From: Candolleomyces eurysporus
Lineage: Eukaryota; Basidiomycota; Agaricomycetes; Agaricales; Psathyrellaceae
Reading direction: 5' to 3'
NCBI GenBank assembly: GCA_027579435.1
Contig: JANBPK010000777.1
Coordinates: forward strand, 62,001-126,000
DNA length: 64,000 nucleotides
Made by a program: the position numbers and the translations under genes. Of this stretch, positions 23,182 to 35,461 are shown piece by piece (within the stretch, counting starts at the first letter, position 1; every line of letters begins with the position of its first letter). The notes beneath the pieces were generated by a model that was not told where the DNA came from, did no database searches, and saw nothing but the letters and a program-made list of their open reading frames with translations.

Positions 23182-24535
23182 TCAGTTTAAAAACTTTCGA
23201 TAAACGGTGTCCCACGCGGTTTTCGCATCGTTTTCAATGACATCCTGAACAGTATTTGTTTTCTGAGGAAGGTTGAATCGAAGAGAACGCGGGTTAGTAC
23301 TCACCCCGTGGCATGGAATAATCCTTTTGAAGTCCCAATCGGAGACTCTTCTTGCATCACGACGCATTGCACTGACAAAAGAGGGTACCATCAGTAAAGT
23401 TAACATTCAATGGATTTTGAAATACCAACTCCTTATCGACCCCGAGCGCCCAGGCCATATGTGGATAAGCCCAAGATTTTGGGTTGAATCGACTCAGCGC
23501 CGAAAGGATGGGCGTAGACTGGGCTTTCGAATACTGTTTGAAGGGCTCAGCGAAAACGTTCGGGAGAAGAAGCCAATGACATGACTTACTTGTTCTGTCG
23601 GTGGAAGGTTCATCAGTAGATCTGCTTGAATTAGGGATTTTGAGTCCTTGTGATAGAACGCGACGTCCTTGTTCTGAAATCCCGAAAAGTAGCTAAGCAT
23701 CTAGATCAGAACACGAATGCAGCGGGCCGGAGAGTGAAAACACACCAATGCTCAATCTGTACACGAATGAAACAGCCCGATTCTCCTTCAGAAATGCAAC
23801 GGATGGTTGGAAATGGTCTAGACGCACCTCTTCTTCGAACCCGTAGCGAGTATCCGAAGGATCGCGACCCCAAGCTACCTTTACGCATTAGAAGTCGGAA
23901 GCTGCAAAAAATCATGTTCACGCACCTCCATCAAACGTTAGATTTGCACCTGTCTTCGAGACATTTGCAATGGCCTCGGAAGGTGCGATTAATTTAGCAG
24001 TGGGATATTCCTTTTTGTATTGTTCTATGTAGAATGTCAGATTTCCTTGCACACCAGGCGACAATTTACCCCCTCACCAAGGAACAAATAATGGACTGCA
24101 TCGGCGCCTACGATGTACCTTTCCAATAAGGACGAGTTAGCTCGTGCGCCGTGGGCGCATGGGCGCGATTTCCAAGGTCGCGGGAATCCAGACCTCAAAC
24201 TTACCGAACTGGTCCCAACTTCTCAATCGTAGTCTTGGTTTCCGTGTCTAATGCTGTCGATGCCAGAATCCACACCCCTCCGTCGCGAAGCTTAATTGCC
24301 GTAGAGCGCCCTCCAACCGGGAATAAGCCAAATCGCGAGAACGGTCTTCAAGACCCAGGAACCAGGCTCAAAATGTCAGTCGGGATGGCAGGAAAGCGTA
24401 AGGTGTCTCACCTTGAGAAAATCCACACGCCGTTTGTCACCTTGAGTAATAGAAGTTGTTCATCAGTTCGCCGCAGCATCATTGAATATTGGGTGCCAAA
24501 TGTGTTCCTACCTCTCGAATGACGGTTTCAGACAT
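23182..24535 (-). CDS. DUF4336 family protein (metallo-beta-lactamase-like fold)
   Basis: The gene starts at 24535 (MSETVIREV) and is cut by about seven short introns. Recognisable family segments in order are GVWIFS, FGLFPVGGRSTAIKLRDGG, TLDTETK-like text then IEKLGPVRYIVGADAVHH, YFSGFQNKDVAFYHKDSKSL, IQADLLMNLPPTEQ, AMRRDARRVSDWDFKRIIPCHG and a C-terminal AWDTVYRKF. DUF4336 proteins resemble metallo-beta-lactamase hydrolases and keep His residues (here VHH and PCHG) that could bind metal. Their reaction is not established. Length, order and C-terminus match the family, so the gene looks complete. It is co-oriented with the RING gene and HIR1, without evidence for a shared role. Confidence 0.8.
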
Positions 24536-25528
24536 GTTGTTTGAGCGGATATGGTGAAAGTTGTGAGCAAGCCAGCAAACACCTGCCAATTCCCGACTCT
24601 ACGCGAAATGACCCCATGCTTACTCCGCATGACGGTGACGTCACTGAAAGCGTTTATGTACTAGTGGTCTCGATCACGATTAGCGCCCGATGTCATCAAA
24701 TGTACTAGGCGAGAGGCTAGAATGAGTATACTTTAATGTCCGGACTCGTGGTACTTCTTGTGCCTGGCCCATGCATCTGGAGATGTTTGAACCAGCTCCA
24801 CTGTCGTAGTTTATAGTTTTGAGAATGGAGCTTCCTTCTTCAAACTCGGGGCCGTTGAGCGTAATTCCTGAATTTGTCGAGCAGTTGGTTTTGGCCAGCG
24901 CCGAGATCACCGTTAATATACGCTATTAAAACGGTCAAAGTGCGCTGAAGCACTCGAATGAGGCAGGTCCTAACTTCCAGTTTCAAGTATTGTGAACGCT
25001 CAACGTCCCAGTTAGGGTCTTCCTGGTCCCAAAGTAACCGAATTCAAAGATCAGCATGACATTCAAAGTTCTAGAACGACTATTCAAAGTAACTCAGAGT
25101 ACGCATCTTTCGTTCTCGAAGTCTTCGAGAAGATTTCGAAACTTCTCATGGATACCGGGGCCGTCTGTAGATCAGTCCTACGTAAGTAAGCTTATCCGAG
25201 GGAGGACGTCTGTACGGCAGATGAGCCTGATAGAATCGTCCTTCCAAGACTGGCTACCAGTCCACATACGGGGACCATCCAATCGACAGATGCTGGTCAA
25301 AGGGCAAGAGCCCAAAATTGTGCAATCAAGAGGCACTTATCCAAGCGCATTGGGGCATAAGAGCAACCGGCCTCGATCGTCTACTCGTACGGTTGCATCC
25401 ACACACAAAAGGCGAGAAAACGGTCGCATTAGTCAATATGTAGTACACTAGAATACAACAAACAATACGCGCTCAGAGAAGCAGTAGCACCAACCCAGAA
25501 TCACCCCAGAGTACTGTATCTAACCATC
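24536..25528. other. Intergenic stretch between DUF4336 gene and HIR1
   Basis: There are open frames of 76 residues (minus, 24910-24680) and 131 residues (plus, 25056-25451). Neither has a recognisable domain, and the plus frame is antisense to nothing known. No gene is called. Confidence 0.35.
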
Positions 25529-28500
25529 CTAAAGTTCCTCGTTATTCGCTCTCTTCAAGGTATCCTGCCAATCCAATCCAAGCTTGGCCAACGTTTTGCT
25601 GCGAGCTGCATCGTCTGAGTGTCAGTAAAAGAACAAGAGTAAGTGGAGGGAGAGACGCACCGAATATAGACAGAACATCTTTCAACAAATCTCGTCGAGG
25701 AATCCCACATATCGTAGCAGGAACATTATCCTCCCTCCCAGGCCGCCTGGGGAACAGAAAGAAAAACCAAGACAGAAAATAAATGAGCACACAGAATCCA
25801 CGAAAACGAAAGGAAGCTAACGCACCAATAAACAGGCCCAAACAGCTCCTTAATCAACTCCTCCGCCTTCGCCCTAAACCCCTCGTCCGCGATCTTCTTC
25901 GCATACAGCAGGACAACCTGCCTATACTCCGCACTACTATCCAACAACTTGATCGCATGCATCCTCGTCTCGAGGTGCCCCAACGTAATCGCCGTACTCC
26001 ACCACGCCGGGTGCGAAGCAGCACTGGCACTAGCGTTATTGATGGCATCCGAAAGGCTAAAGTTTTTGTCGTCGCCGTTGAGCATGTACTCGGTGAGTGT
26101 CATAACTCCGCGTATCGACTGCGCAGCTCTCGCTCGGCCGTGCCAGGAATCCGAGTTCTCGGCCCACCAGCGTTCGGTGACTTTGATGAAGGACAAGAGG
26201 TTGGGATCGTATGAATAGACAACGCCGTTGGATATGTGGATAATGGGAGACCCGTTTGGCGAGACGGTGGCGCTCAGGATGGTGTGGTTCGGGGAAGTGG
26301 ATATTAGAGGTGCAAGAGAGGCGGGTGCGAAGCATGCTTTTTGTTGTTTGACGTTCCTGTTGGACAATGGTGCTTGTTAGACAACGGTTTGCTCGAGTAT
26401 GGTGAAAAAATTGGACTTACCAGCAATAGAGCTGACCGGAGGATGTTATAGCCATCAGAGCCTGCTTGTTGGCATCGACGACCGATACAGCAGATCCCAG
26501 ACTCAGAGGCGGCAAAAGTCTAAAGGTATGAATGATTAGTTTTTGGACAACGTTTCCGACAGGATGAGCAACATACCTTCTGCCTGTATGCGAGTAAACG
26601 TTCAAAGTTCCATCCTGCGACGCAACAGCACAGAAAAAGGGTGTCGCTTTCAAAGCGATCACAGGTGACGGAAGGAAATCGAGCCATTGAACCTGCTTCC
26701 CGCTAACGAGCGAAACCTCAGTGGTATCTACAACGGACGACAGTCAGTTTAGCGCCACAGCAAATAAACAAAGTAAAATACAACTCACGGTCCTCCTCAC
26801 TATTCCTGACTTCTAAAAGCAAATCCGAGTCTTCCACCTCTGACTTCAAATACGAGAGTAGCGGCAAAGCAGGCAGCAGAGAACCCAGCTGCTGAACCGC
26901 GATATGATTCTGCGCCGGTGCAGCGCTTGCCCCGCCCCAATTCCCCAGCTGTTTCACCGGGCCTGGCGGCTCAACCTTCCTATCACCACCCAACGTCCTT
27001 CCAATCCTCGCAACAGACATCGTGTCGTCCGACATCTTCCTCTTGCCCCTCGCCGAGATGCTCCCATCCCCACCAAACGAGTCAATCGGAACGTCCAAAT
27101 CCATCGGACCGCCGTTCTTGACCCAACTATGGGGCGGCTCATAAGGCTGTTCAGCAGGCATCGGGAATCCAAAGCTCGAGGTCGGCGGGGCCTTTGACGA
27201 TGTGGTAATCTGTGTAAGCGGGGCCCGTTTCGAGAGGGGTTGTGCCGTCGAGATGGACTGTGAAGGACCCCCTGCTGACGGAATAGCAGCAGAGTTCGGG
27301 ACCAAGGTCACACGCTTCTTCTTCCCCCGCCTTGCCACCAGCTGATTCACCTCTTCGCCATGAACCACCGTCTTCGTAACCTCGATATTGGTGCGGGACG
27401 GCGAAGGCGGAGGCGTGGGGTGCTTGGTGTCGATGTGCGAGTATCCGTGTGGCGGAGGTGGTAAGGTAAACCCGAACTTTGAAAGGTACTGCTCCTGGAC
27501 GGAGTGCGGGGCGATGCCTTCCAATTCCTCCGATGTGAAGTTGAAAACGGCAATAGTACCATCTGAGGAAGCGGCGTAGAGTGTCAAGCCGTCCCAAGAC
27601 CAGCTCAAGTCCATGATCTGTCGATCAAACACCTCTTTTGCCACAATGAGAGGCCGTGCAGACTTGGTTTGCCACACAGAGACGGACCTGTCATCGGCAC
27701 CAAGGGCGACGACGGAACAGATGTTGGACGTGGAAACTGGTGCCGAGGAGTTGCGGAGGAAGATGTGAGGGTTGTACGTCGCCACTTCAACGGTGTTTTC
27801 ATGACCCACTAAGCTGATATCGGACGTCCAGGTATTGCGGGTAATGACAGCGGCGATGAACACGAATCCTTTGTTGTTGGTGGCATTCGAGGCGGTGATG
27901 TGAGCGCCGTCTGGAGACCAACTGTAAGCGAACCTGAGTAGCCGTACGCCAGTCATGGGCGGGGGGCACATACCTCAACCGGCGGAAGAATGTACTCCCA
28001 GGAGAATCCTCAAATGGTTTGGTGACTTCGGCTTCGAGAGACCAATCAGTCGTTCTCCATATCTTGACGGTTTTGTCGTCAGACTGTGTCGCCAGGAACT
28101 CTCCGACAGGGTCCCAACACACACCCTTGACAAAGCCTTGGTGTTGTTCGAGCTTGCGAACGCACTCTAAACGCACGATAAGTAACGTTTGAGAGCAATG
28201 CCACGCCACTCACCCAGAGTGTAACCGTCCCATATGATGACCTTGGAATCCAATCCTACTGATGCGAGATATCGGTCCGCCGGTGACCATCCGATGTCGG
28301 TAACGTCTGCGAGAGTCGTCAGCACCTCTGGATTAGCGTTGGAGGACGCGTCACTCACCACTGTCGTGTCCTGGGAGCCGCTTCAGTGGCTTCCAGCCCT
28401 CAACGTTGATTTCGTCTGACCCCCAGACTTTTCCCCGAGCATTCCTGTGTAACCGGGCTGAGCACGCACACCTCTCAACACCACAAACCCTCCACTCACG

Positions 28501-28822
28501 GATCCATATCCCAAATCATAACTATCTCGTCGTCGCTGCCACTAGCCAGCCACCTCCCATTGTGCGCCCACCTCACAACCAAGACCGGACCGGTGTGCAT
28601 GGTGAGTGTGCATAGCGATTTTGGTGGTCGTCCGGAGGCTTCAGAGGCTGGATTCAGGATGGGCTTGGTACTCCAAATGCGAATTTTTGCGTCTAGACCG
28701 CCTGTGGCAATCCTTGAGCCGTCGGGGTGTACATGAACCGAGAAAATTGAGAGTCGTTTTGCACTGGCGTCGGCCTTGGAAGAATCATTGTGCATTACCC
28801 ATGCTGGTTTGGTGAAATGCAT
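25529..28822 (-). CDS. HIR1: Histone chaperone HIR1 (HIRA homologue)
   Basis: HIR1 is the WD40 scaffold of the HIR complex, which deposits H3-H4 outside S phase and represses histone genes in the nucleus. The first exon encodes MHFTKPAWVMHNDSSKADAS and the first WD repeats (IFSVHVHPDGSRIATGGLD, VLVVRWAHNGRWLASGSDD). More repeats follow (DIGWSPADRYLASVGLDSKV, VKGVCWDPVGEFLATQSDD, IMDLSWSWDGLTLYAASSDG), about seven in all. A Pro/Ser-rich linker with the B-domain region comes next (RTNIEVTKTVVHGEE), then the C-terminal Hira domain. The last exon ends KTLAKLGLDWQDTLKRANNE with the stop at 25529, one intron beyond the apparent open frame. The open parts give about 850 residues, normal for the family. 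Confidence is high because domain order is complete. Confidence 0.93.
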
Positions 28823-29713
28823 TTTCCGGGTGGAGAGCCGATGGCAGACGCCCTGAATACACGCAATAGAGGCCTATCAGAGATAATTGCAGGGCCTTGT
28901 CGTCAGTGCAGTCCAGGATGGCGAAAGGAGAGGAGTAAGTCCGTTTTTGGCAGTCCCAACCAACACATTCATCAATCTCGCGCCAAATTAGGCACCAATG
29001 CCACCTTGTTTCTTCCTCCCACAACATATCTCCAGAGCTTGCGCAATATCTCCTCTTCCGTCTTTCAAAATCAACTTCATATTGTCTATCCATTATATTC
29101 CCCGAGGTTCTCGATCGAGCCTTCTTTTAGGCGTCATTTCATCAGAAATCGCGCAGTCTGCGCCAGTAGCGAATGCGATACGCTGCGTTGCAAATCGAGG
29201 AACTGTTCAGCCGGAAAGTGAGGTACTAAGTGTCCTGACTACCAGCTCAAGCAAGACCGGAAGAAACCCATGAAAAATGCATCCTATACCTTATGTTCTG
29301 GAGTTGAGCACCATGCTTCGCTCCTGTAGCGAATGGTTCCTTGAATTCGAATGTGTTCACGGCATTCGAACCCCTCCAGCATCGCCTTGATACCGTCTTA
29401 TCGCTGTCTAAATGGATTCGGTTGGCCAACCGATCTTCCTCCCCTCATTTTTAAGCCCGTTGCGCCATTCGTGGATCCCGCTGCACCATAGGGGAGTTTG
29501 ACTGCCAGGAACCACCAGGAGTTCCACCACCGATCCAACGGCCGATTCCATTACCATCAGGAGCCAGAAAATGGTGTGCTGGATGCTTAGCCATTAGCCA
29601 TCCTGTCGCATTCCCTCTTGGAACTGAATTATAAGAAGCTCGTCTCGAGAGCTGAAGAAACCCCAAGAAGCTCCAAGTCAGCTTGTCCCTGCGCGCCATT
29701 CGACGCCATCTCC
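28823..29713. promoter_or_regulatory. Divergent intergenic region between HIR1 and the MFS gene
   Basis: This 891-bp stretch holds the promoters of two genes that point away from each other. No conserved open frame, TATA box or repeat stood out. Confidence 0.35.
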
Positions 29714-32186
29714 ATGACTTCTTCTTCGCCCACTGAAAAGGTCTCTGACAAGGCTAGAGGCAGTAAGAGCTCTTCTCTTACTAATCTTAGCGATGAGAAG
29801 GCTCCCGTAAAGGTCGATTCCAGGAAGGTCTCTACCGACGACTTGGTTGATGAAGAGCCTACCCCCTTCCGTTGGTCTGACTGGATCTTCCGTCGCAAGG
29901 GAGGTCCAAGAGATGCCAATGCTATCTCCACTCGTCGATCGGTCTACGACGATCCCGTTCTCGCAAAGCACTATTGGCCCAAGGACTCTTACGAGAACAC
30001 CCATCGGTTTGACCCCGACGCACGTTGGACGTATGCGGAAGAAAGGGTACGAGATTCTGTTCCGTTCTTATTCACCGCTGACCGAACTTTGTCTCTAGAA
30101 ACTGGTTCGCAAGATCGATTGGAAGGTCATGCTATGGGGTTAGTTTACTCATCCCCTTCGCCTCATCTCCCTTTTTGACACGACTTTCCATAGCCGCAAT
30201 CTCGTTCTCGGCCTTGAACTTGGATCGTGGAAACCTCAGCCAGGCCAACACGGACAATTTCTTACCAGATTTGAAAATGACTACCAACGGTACGCGTCTA
30301 CCCAGCCTTCAGTGAAGCAAGCAAGTATATTGACACCGTTCATCAGACTTCAACTTGGGTAACAGTATATTCCGGCTTGCGTTCTTGTCTGCCGAGCTCC
30401 CATCTCAAATTGTCTCGAAGAGGGTGAGTTTATCCCAACCCTTCTCTCTTCCCATGTACCTAACGCATCTTGAACCTCCAGCTGGGTCCCGACGTCTGGA
30501 TTCCGATCCAAATGTGTGGATGGTCGATTCTAACCATGGGTCAATTCTGGCTGAGCGGACGGACGTCGTTCCTGGTCTGCCGTGCACTTCTCGGGTACGT
30601 TCGATTCCTGTTTTTCTCGTTGCTCGCACGTCCTAATCCTCGTGAAGCTTCATGCAGGGCGGGTTCATTCCTGACTTGATCCTCTATATGTCGTGTACGT
30701 TGCTATCGCTCGGCTTTGGCAACGTCTACTGACTGACATTCTGTTATAATCAGACTTTTACACGAAGAACGAATTGCCTCTGCGTCTATCGCTCTTCTGG
30801 ATCTCGATGCATGTCTGCACTATCCTGGGTAGCTTCATTGCCTTTGGCGTCCTTCGTATGCGAGGTGTCCTAGGTCGAGAAGGATGGAGGTATGTCGAGC
30901 CTTCCTCTCTCTCCAAACCGCCCTTATCTCTGACACCGTCCCTACTTAGATGGCTTTTCTTGGTCGAAGGTGGCATCACACTTCTGATCGGTATCGCGAC
31001 ATTCTTCAAGATGCCTCCTGGACCTACCCAGACGAGGACTTGGTTCAGGCCTAAAGGATGGTTTACAGAACGAGAGGAGGTCATCGCTGTGTCTCGCATC
31101 CTTCGTGATGACCCAACCAAATGTGACATGCATAACAGAGAGGCCTTGACCATCAGGAAGCTCTGGCGTGCGCTCTGTGATTACGACCTTTGGCCTTTGT
31201 ACATCATGTAAGTGGTGCCTGTGATTTCTACAGTCAGGGTTTAATTTTCCGTCCGTTTTATAGCGGCCTTCTGTTTGGTATTCCAGCTGCTCCTCCCGCT
31301 CAATATCTGACCCTTTCGCTCCGTAACCTTGGGTATGGTTCAACTGGCTTCACACCGTACTGAGACTAACTTTCTCGAGTTCAGATTCAACACCTTCGAA
31401 ACTAACTTGTTGACTATTCCTTCGAGTGTTGCGACTATCATCACCATGTGGCTTATCGCCGTCGTCTCGGAGACCGTGCACGACAGAGCCTTTGTCTCTA
31501 TGACCGAAGATATCTGGTGCTTGCCCTTCTTGATTGCCCTTCGATTGCTTCCGAATAGCCCTAACCCGTGGATTTTCTATGTGAGTCCTTCCGTTACCCT
31601 TCTTGTCCCCTCTCCTGGTCTCCCTCTCTCCGTCGTGATCATTGGCTAACCGCGGGTTGGTTCCGTTTCCCAGGGTTTGGCCACCGCTCTCCTCTCATAC
31701 CCCTACACCCACCCCATCCAAGTCGGCTGGTGCTCTCGAAACGCCGGTGGTGTAGCCAGCCGAACCGTGAACGCCTCGCTCTACAACATGTTCGTCCAGG
31801 CTTCGGGTATCATCTCGTCCAACATCTACCGGAAAGACGATGCTCCCATGTGTACGTTACCATCTTCTCTGCTTTCTATGGTGTAATACCCAGCTGACGT
31901 CGGGACTTTACAGACCGTCGCGGTAACAGCTGGCTGATCGGTGTATGCGCGTTCAACTGCTTCATCCTCTACCCCGGCGTCAAAGCCTACTATATCTGGA
32001 GAAACCGTAGCAGGGACCAGATTTGGGATGCTATGACATCTGAGGTTCGTCTCTTCCGCTTTTCTTCACTCTGTGAGGCGCCCAGCTCATAACTCCGTCC
32101 TTCTTTCTCTACAGCAAAAGTCGGAGTACCTCGCCACGACGAAAGACAGGGGCAACAGGCGCTTGGACTTCCGCTTCGCTCATTAA
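29714..32186 (+). CDS. MFS transporter, allantoate permease/Dal5-like family
   Basis: This gene encodes a 12-helix major facilitator of the anion:cation symporter type (Dal5/Tna1 group), which imports small organic acids, vitamins or allantoate. The first two exons are 29714-30046 and 30099-30138, followed by several more to the stop at 32186. A long acidic N-terminus precedes [20 protein letters not shown], the family signature before helix 2. Later landmarks are [60 protein letters not shown] and [19 protein letters not shown]. The C-terminal tail ([19 protein letters not shown]) is usual for the family. An earlier in-frame Met (29618) is possible but less likely. The 3' third of the gene, with its downstream flank, is duplicated at 36690-37555. 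The substrate cannot be told. Confidence 0.9.
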
Positions 32187-32628
32187 ATCACGATTTCCTA
32201 CGTTTCTTATTTCCTTACTCTGTAGATTGATTGACAATCTTCTCGCCTGTCTTTTCTTAACGGTCGATAATGTTATGCAATGTCTCGATGTGTCCGTCTG
32301 ACTGATGATTCAGGGTTTACCGTCACCGGATGGTCTCTTTATGTACATGCTCGGCCTGTTCTCCTGCGCTCGGCTTCCTCGCTTCATGTAACATACATAT
32401 AACTCGAATTTTATTATTTTGCACACAGCTTTCTCATCAGTTGGCTTTGACCCAACTTGACGATCCCCCTTAATGTACCCGCTGCGGTGCACCTGTAGCC
32501 AGTCAAAATTCGAGGCAAAGTCCAACATTTCGAGGTGAGGCATAATATACATTTAAACACGTTCTACTCGAAAACCATACAATACAAGTACAAGCGATAC
32601 CTAAAGTAAGAGAGTTCGAAACGACGAG
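31734..32628 (+). repeat. Source copy of an 0.9-kb segmental duplication
   Basis: From TCTCGAAACGCCGGTGG at 31734 through the MFS 3' exons, introns and untranslated flank to about 32628, the sequence recurs almost unchanged at 36690-37555. The offset is 4,956 bp at the left end. Intron sequences are included, so the copy was made at the DNA level. Similarity fades after the GAGGCATAATATACATT segment near 32540. Confidence 0.9.
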
Positions 32629-32672
32629 GCTGCCGTACCGCTTTCGAACACTCAACCCCAAGTCCATACAAT
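32187..32672. other. Convergent 3' flanks with a recurring tail sequence
   Basis: This lies between the MFS gene and P-loop NTPase copy A. The part 32490-32630 contains ATTCGAGGCAAAG and GAGGCATAATATACATT, which recur downstream of the helicase gene (37440-37555) and of NTPase copy B (43895-44040). Confidence 0.6.
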
Positions 32673-35266
32673 TCAGGTTTTTGCTTCAGCATGGTCGCCA
32701 ATCCAATAGTTCCAAAAGGGAGCGTCCTCCGCTACTCCCGGATTCATCCTCATCGTTGACGCCATTTCCAGTGGTCCAACACCCCGAAGAATATCTGCCC
32801 ATCCATGTGAAGCGCCTAACAATGCCTCCCAAACGCTTTTGTCGGTCATAACGCCAAAGATCTCCGGGCCCAACCCAGCAACCCAGATATCGTACGTCGT
32901 AAACCTATTGCCACTGTCGCTCTTCCCAGTCGTCACAATCTCGATCGAAGGTTCCTTGGCCGCAAGAGCAAACACGATGCGGATGACGGGGACATCGGTA
33001 GGTTCGTCGACGGAGAAGAGCCCAGTCGAGTAAGGATCCATCGCCGTGAAAAGATCGACTTGAGGAACGTTTCCATATTCCTCGCCGTTCTTCGACTGCC
33101 AGATAATAGCGCCGATATTCGAAGCAGCAAGTTTTGTGCTATTGTAGAGATATGGCGTCACACCGTCAATGCCAGATTGGCTACATAAAACGGCAGCCCC
33201 CCTCGCGAACAGCCCAACAAGGTAGCTAGCGCTGATGATTGTGTCCTGGTGGGCCTTGATCCAATGAGTGCAATAGACAATGGTATTCTTGAAGGTCTCT
33301 TCCAGCGAAACGGGACGAAGTTCGCAACCTTTGTTTCTTTCGGTCTCAGCGCCAAGGACCATTCCTTGGGCTGCATGGATGATCTCCGCTTTAGGGCTGA
33401 AGAGAGCTCCAAGAAACTCTGGGATCGAGCACGAGAGTCCATGACGCCTATACGATATAAATTTGGACACTGCCTGGTCGCGAGCCATCATCTGGGACAG
33501 GAGAACGAGCATTTCGCCGTGATCGCCTTTATGCACGGAGAAACTGCTGAGAACATCTTGGAAAGCGCCAGGCCAGTCCATCCGGATGTGGAACATTATG
33601 AAGTAAGCCGCTTCGGATAGGACAGGCTCGGAGGAGGAGGTGGTGACTATGTTCTCGAATCCTGCGTCAGCCTTCAAGCACATTCTCATATGGCCTTCTA
33701 CTTGCAGCTTTTCTTGGCCATGAGAGACGTAGTCTGTGGAGTTGAACTCGATGGGTAACCGTCGAGATAGGCATGCAAAGATTTGATCTTCATCCAAACG
33801 TTTGATAGAGGTGATGGATCTGCCGCCAAGGAGTTTCATAGCTGCATAGTCGACGATGCTCTTCTTCATCTCGTCGCCTTCTGGGTCCTTGAAAAGGAAG
33901 ATGGAGCCCCATCTAGTGGATGTAAGTATGCGGCAGACCTGAAAAGAACGGAGTATTTACAAAGGGCGTCCGTAACTTGCGATGAAGTCAAGCGTGATCA
34001 CGCTGTTGAAGTCCTCCGTTCCATCGAGCCGGAGTCGTTTTGCGAATTGGTCGAACCCGAGAGCAACGAAAGGGCGATAGGCAGAAAAGTTGCCGTTGTA
34101 AAAAAGTGCAGAGTAGTCTTGGGAGCGCAAAGAGGCGAGTTGATCGATCTTGCTCGTTGTCGAGAGGAAGAGGGTCGAAAGCGACCTATCAGAAACGTAG
34201 TGATGTAGGGCCCGCCGAAGCTCTACGAAGTTGGACCAAGCGGAGCCATGGGTGCGGTAAACATGATTGGTCAACGTGTGGGCTTCGTCGAACGCGATGA
34301 TGACGAGTGGGTCGGGCAACTTTGTCCCGGGAAAAACCGTCTTTCGTACTATCCTGTTCACGAGGTCTTCCAAGGTTTGTTGAGCTTGTTTCAGCGACCC
34401 TTTCGACTTAAGAATCTAGGGTGAGGTGAATGAGCGCGGCGGTACAAAAAGAAACTGAGAAAACGATAGAGAAGGAGAGTGAAGGGAGAGGAAATATCAA
34501 CCAACCTTGTTCATCTCCTCAATCACGATTCTGTAGAACCCTCTACGATACGGTCCGTGTCCATCTGTTGACATGCCAGAAGACATATGTTCTCTGAATT
34601 TACGAGCGATTTCTTCGGGTCGATCGTCGTCCTTGAATTCGCCCTTACCACTGTCCAGACCTAATCCATTGTCCAATGCGAGCACCGTGGTTTGGAAGAG
34701 CGCCTGTAGGAAAGCACAGAAGAGCGAGTACCGGTCACCTTGTGTCGCACAGAGGAAGCTCTGGAGATCCCCGTCCGGAGGAGGATACCCTGTACGAATA
34801 CGGCCGCAAGAAAGCGATGAGGCTTCTCTGGCTAAATTGAGGGGTTGACCACGCACCAGTTGTTCCCGAAGCCCGTAGGTTGATTGGGATGACAAAATGC
34901 TTCTTCGACATTTCGTCGACAGCACGCGATTTGCCCGTCCCCGAGGATTGTACGACGCTGGCATAGCGAGCATAGAGATTGAGGCTCGATTCGTTGGCCA
35001 GACGATTAAGGTATGACCATAATGCCTCTGCCGCATCTCCTACATACTGAACCGTCCAGGTATACTCGGTGGCTAAAGGTCAGATTTGAGAGGGAGAACT
35101 TCATCGCACAAGTAAAAAGATGACGAACCTGACATCGATGAACTCGTAAGTTCGTCGATGTAGTGGGTGACCCGCATTGCTGCAGGCAGATTGAGTCCGA
35201 GTCCTGAGTAGGGCTTGCTGTGCGAGGCCTCTTGCCCTGGTCGATAATGATGGTGGTGGTGGCCAA
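32673..35266 (-). CDS. P-loop NTPase of a Crinkler-like agaricomycete family, copy A
   Basis: The exons traced end at 35129, then 35072-34857, 34789-34506, 34415-33961 and 33912-32673. The Walker A motif is in SVVQSSGTGKSRAVDE and Walker B is in LVIIAFDEAHTL. A long C-terminal region of about 400 residues follows (MDPYSTGLFSVDEPTDVPVI, FTTYDIWVAGLGPE). This arrangement matches a large agaricomycete family that I associate with the NTPase part of Crinkler-type effector proteins; function is unproven. The N-terminus is damaged compared with copy B. The frame from MATTTIIIDQGKRPR runs out of register after TQDSDS, and about 100 codons present in copy B are missing. Translation may instead start at the internal MRVTHYIDELTSS (near 35190), which is in frame with the rest. 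So it is either a shortened gene or an early pseudogene. Confidence 0.7.
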
Positions 35267-35461
35267 GATAAAGGTTTAGCTCAAAACGCGGGATCCAAGA
35301 AGGGCGAAGAATACCAGAAGGCGCTTTCAGTGTAGTGGATGAATACTAAGAAAGCCTGAGATCTAATCAGGCTTTTACAAGTCGCGCGGAGATTGCATAT
35401 AGCTCATTTTCATCCTTTCACCACATCCATGGGTCATTCCACCCACCAAATGTTTTTACAG

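Noticed and set aside
25056..25451. Plus-strand open frame of 131 residues upstream of the HIR1 end
   Set aside because: No domain, no introns and low-complexity basic text; no support beyond length.
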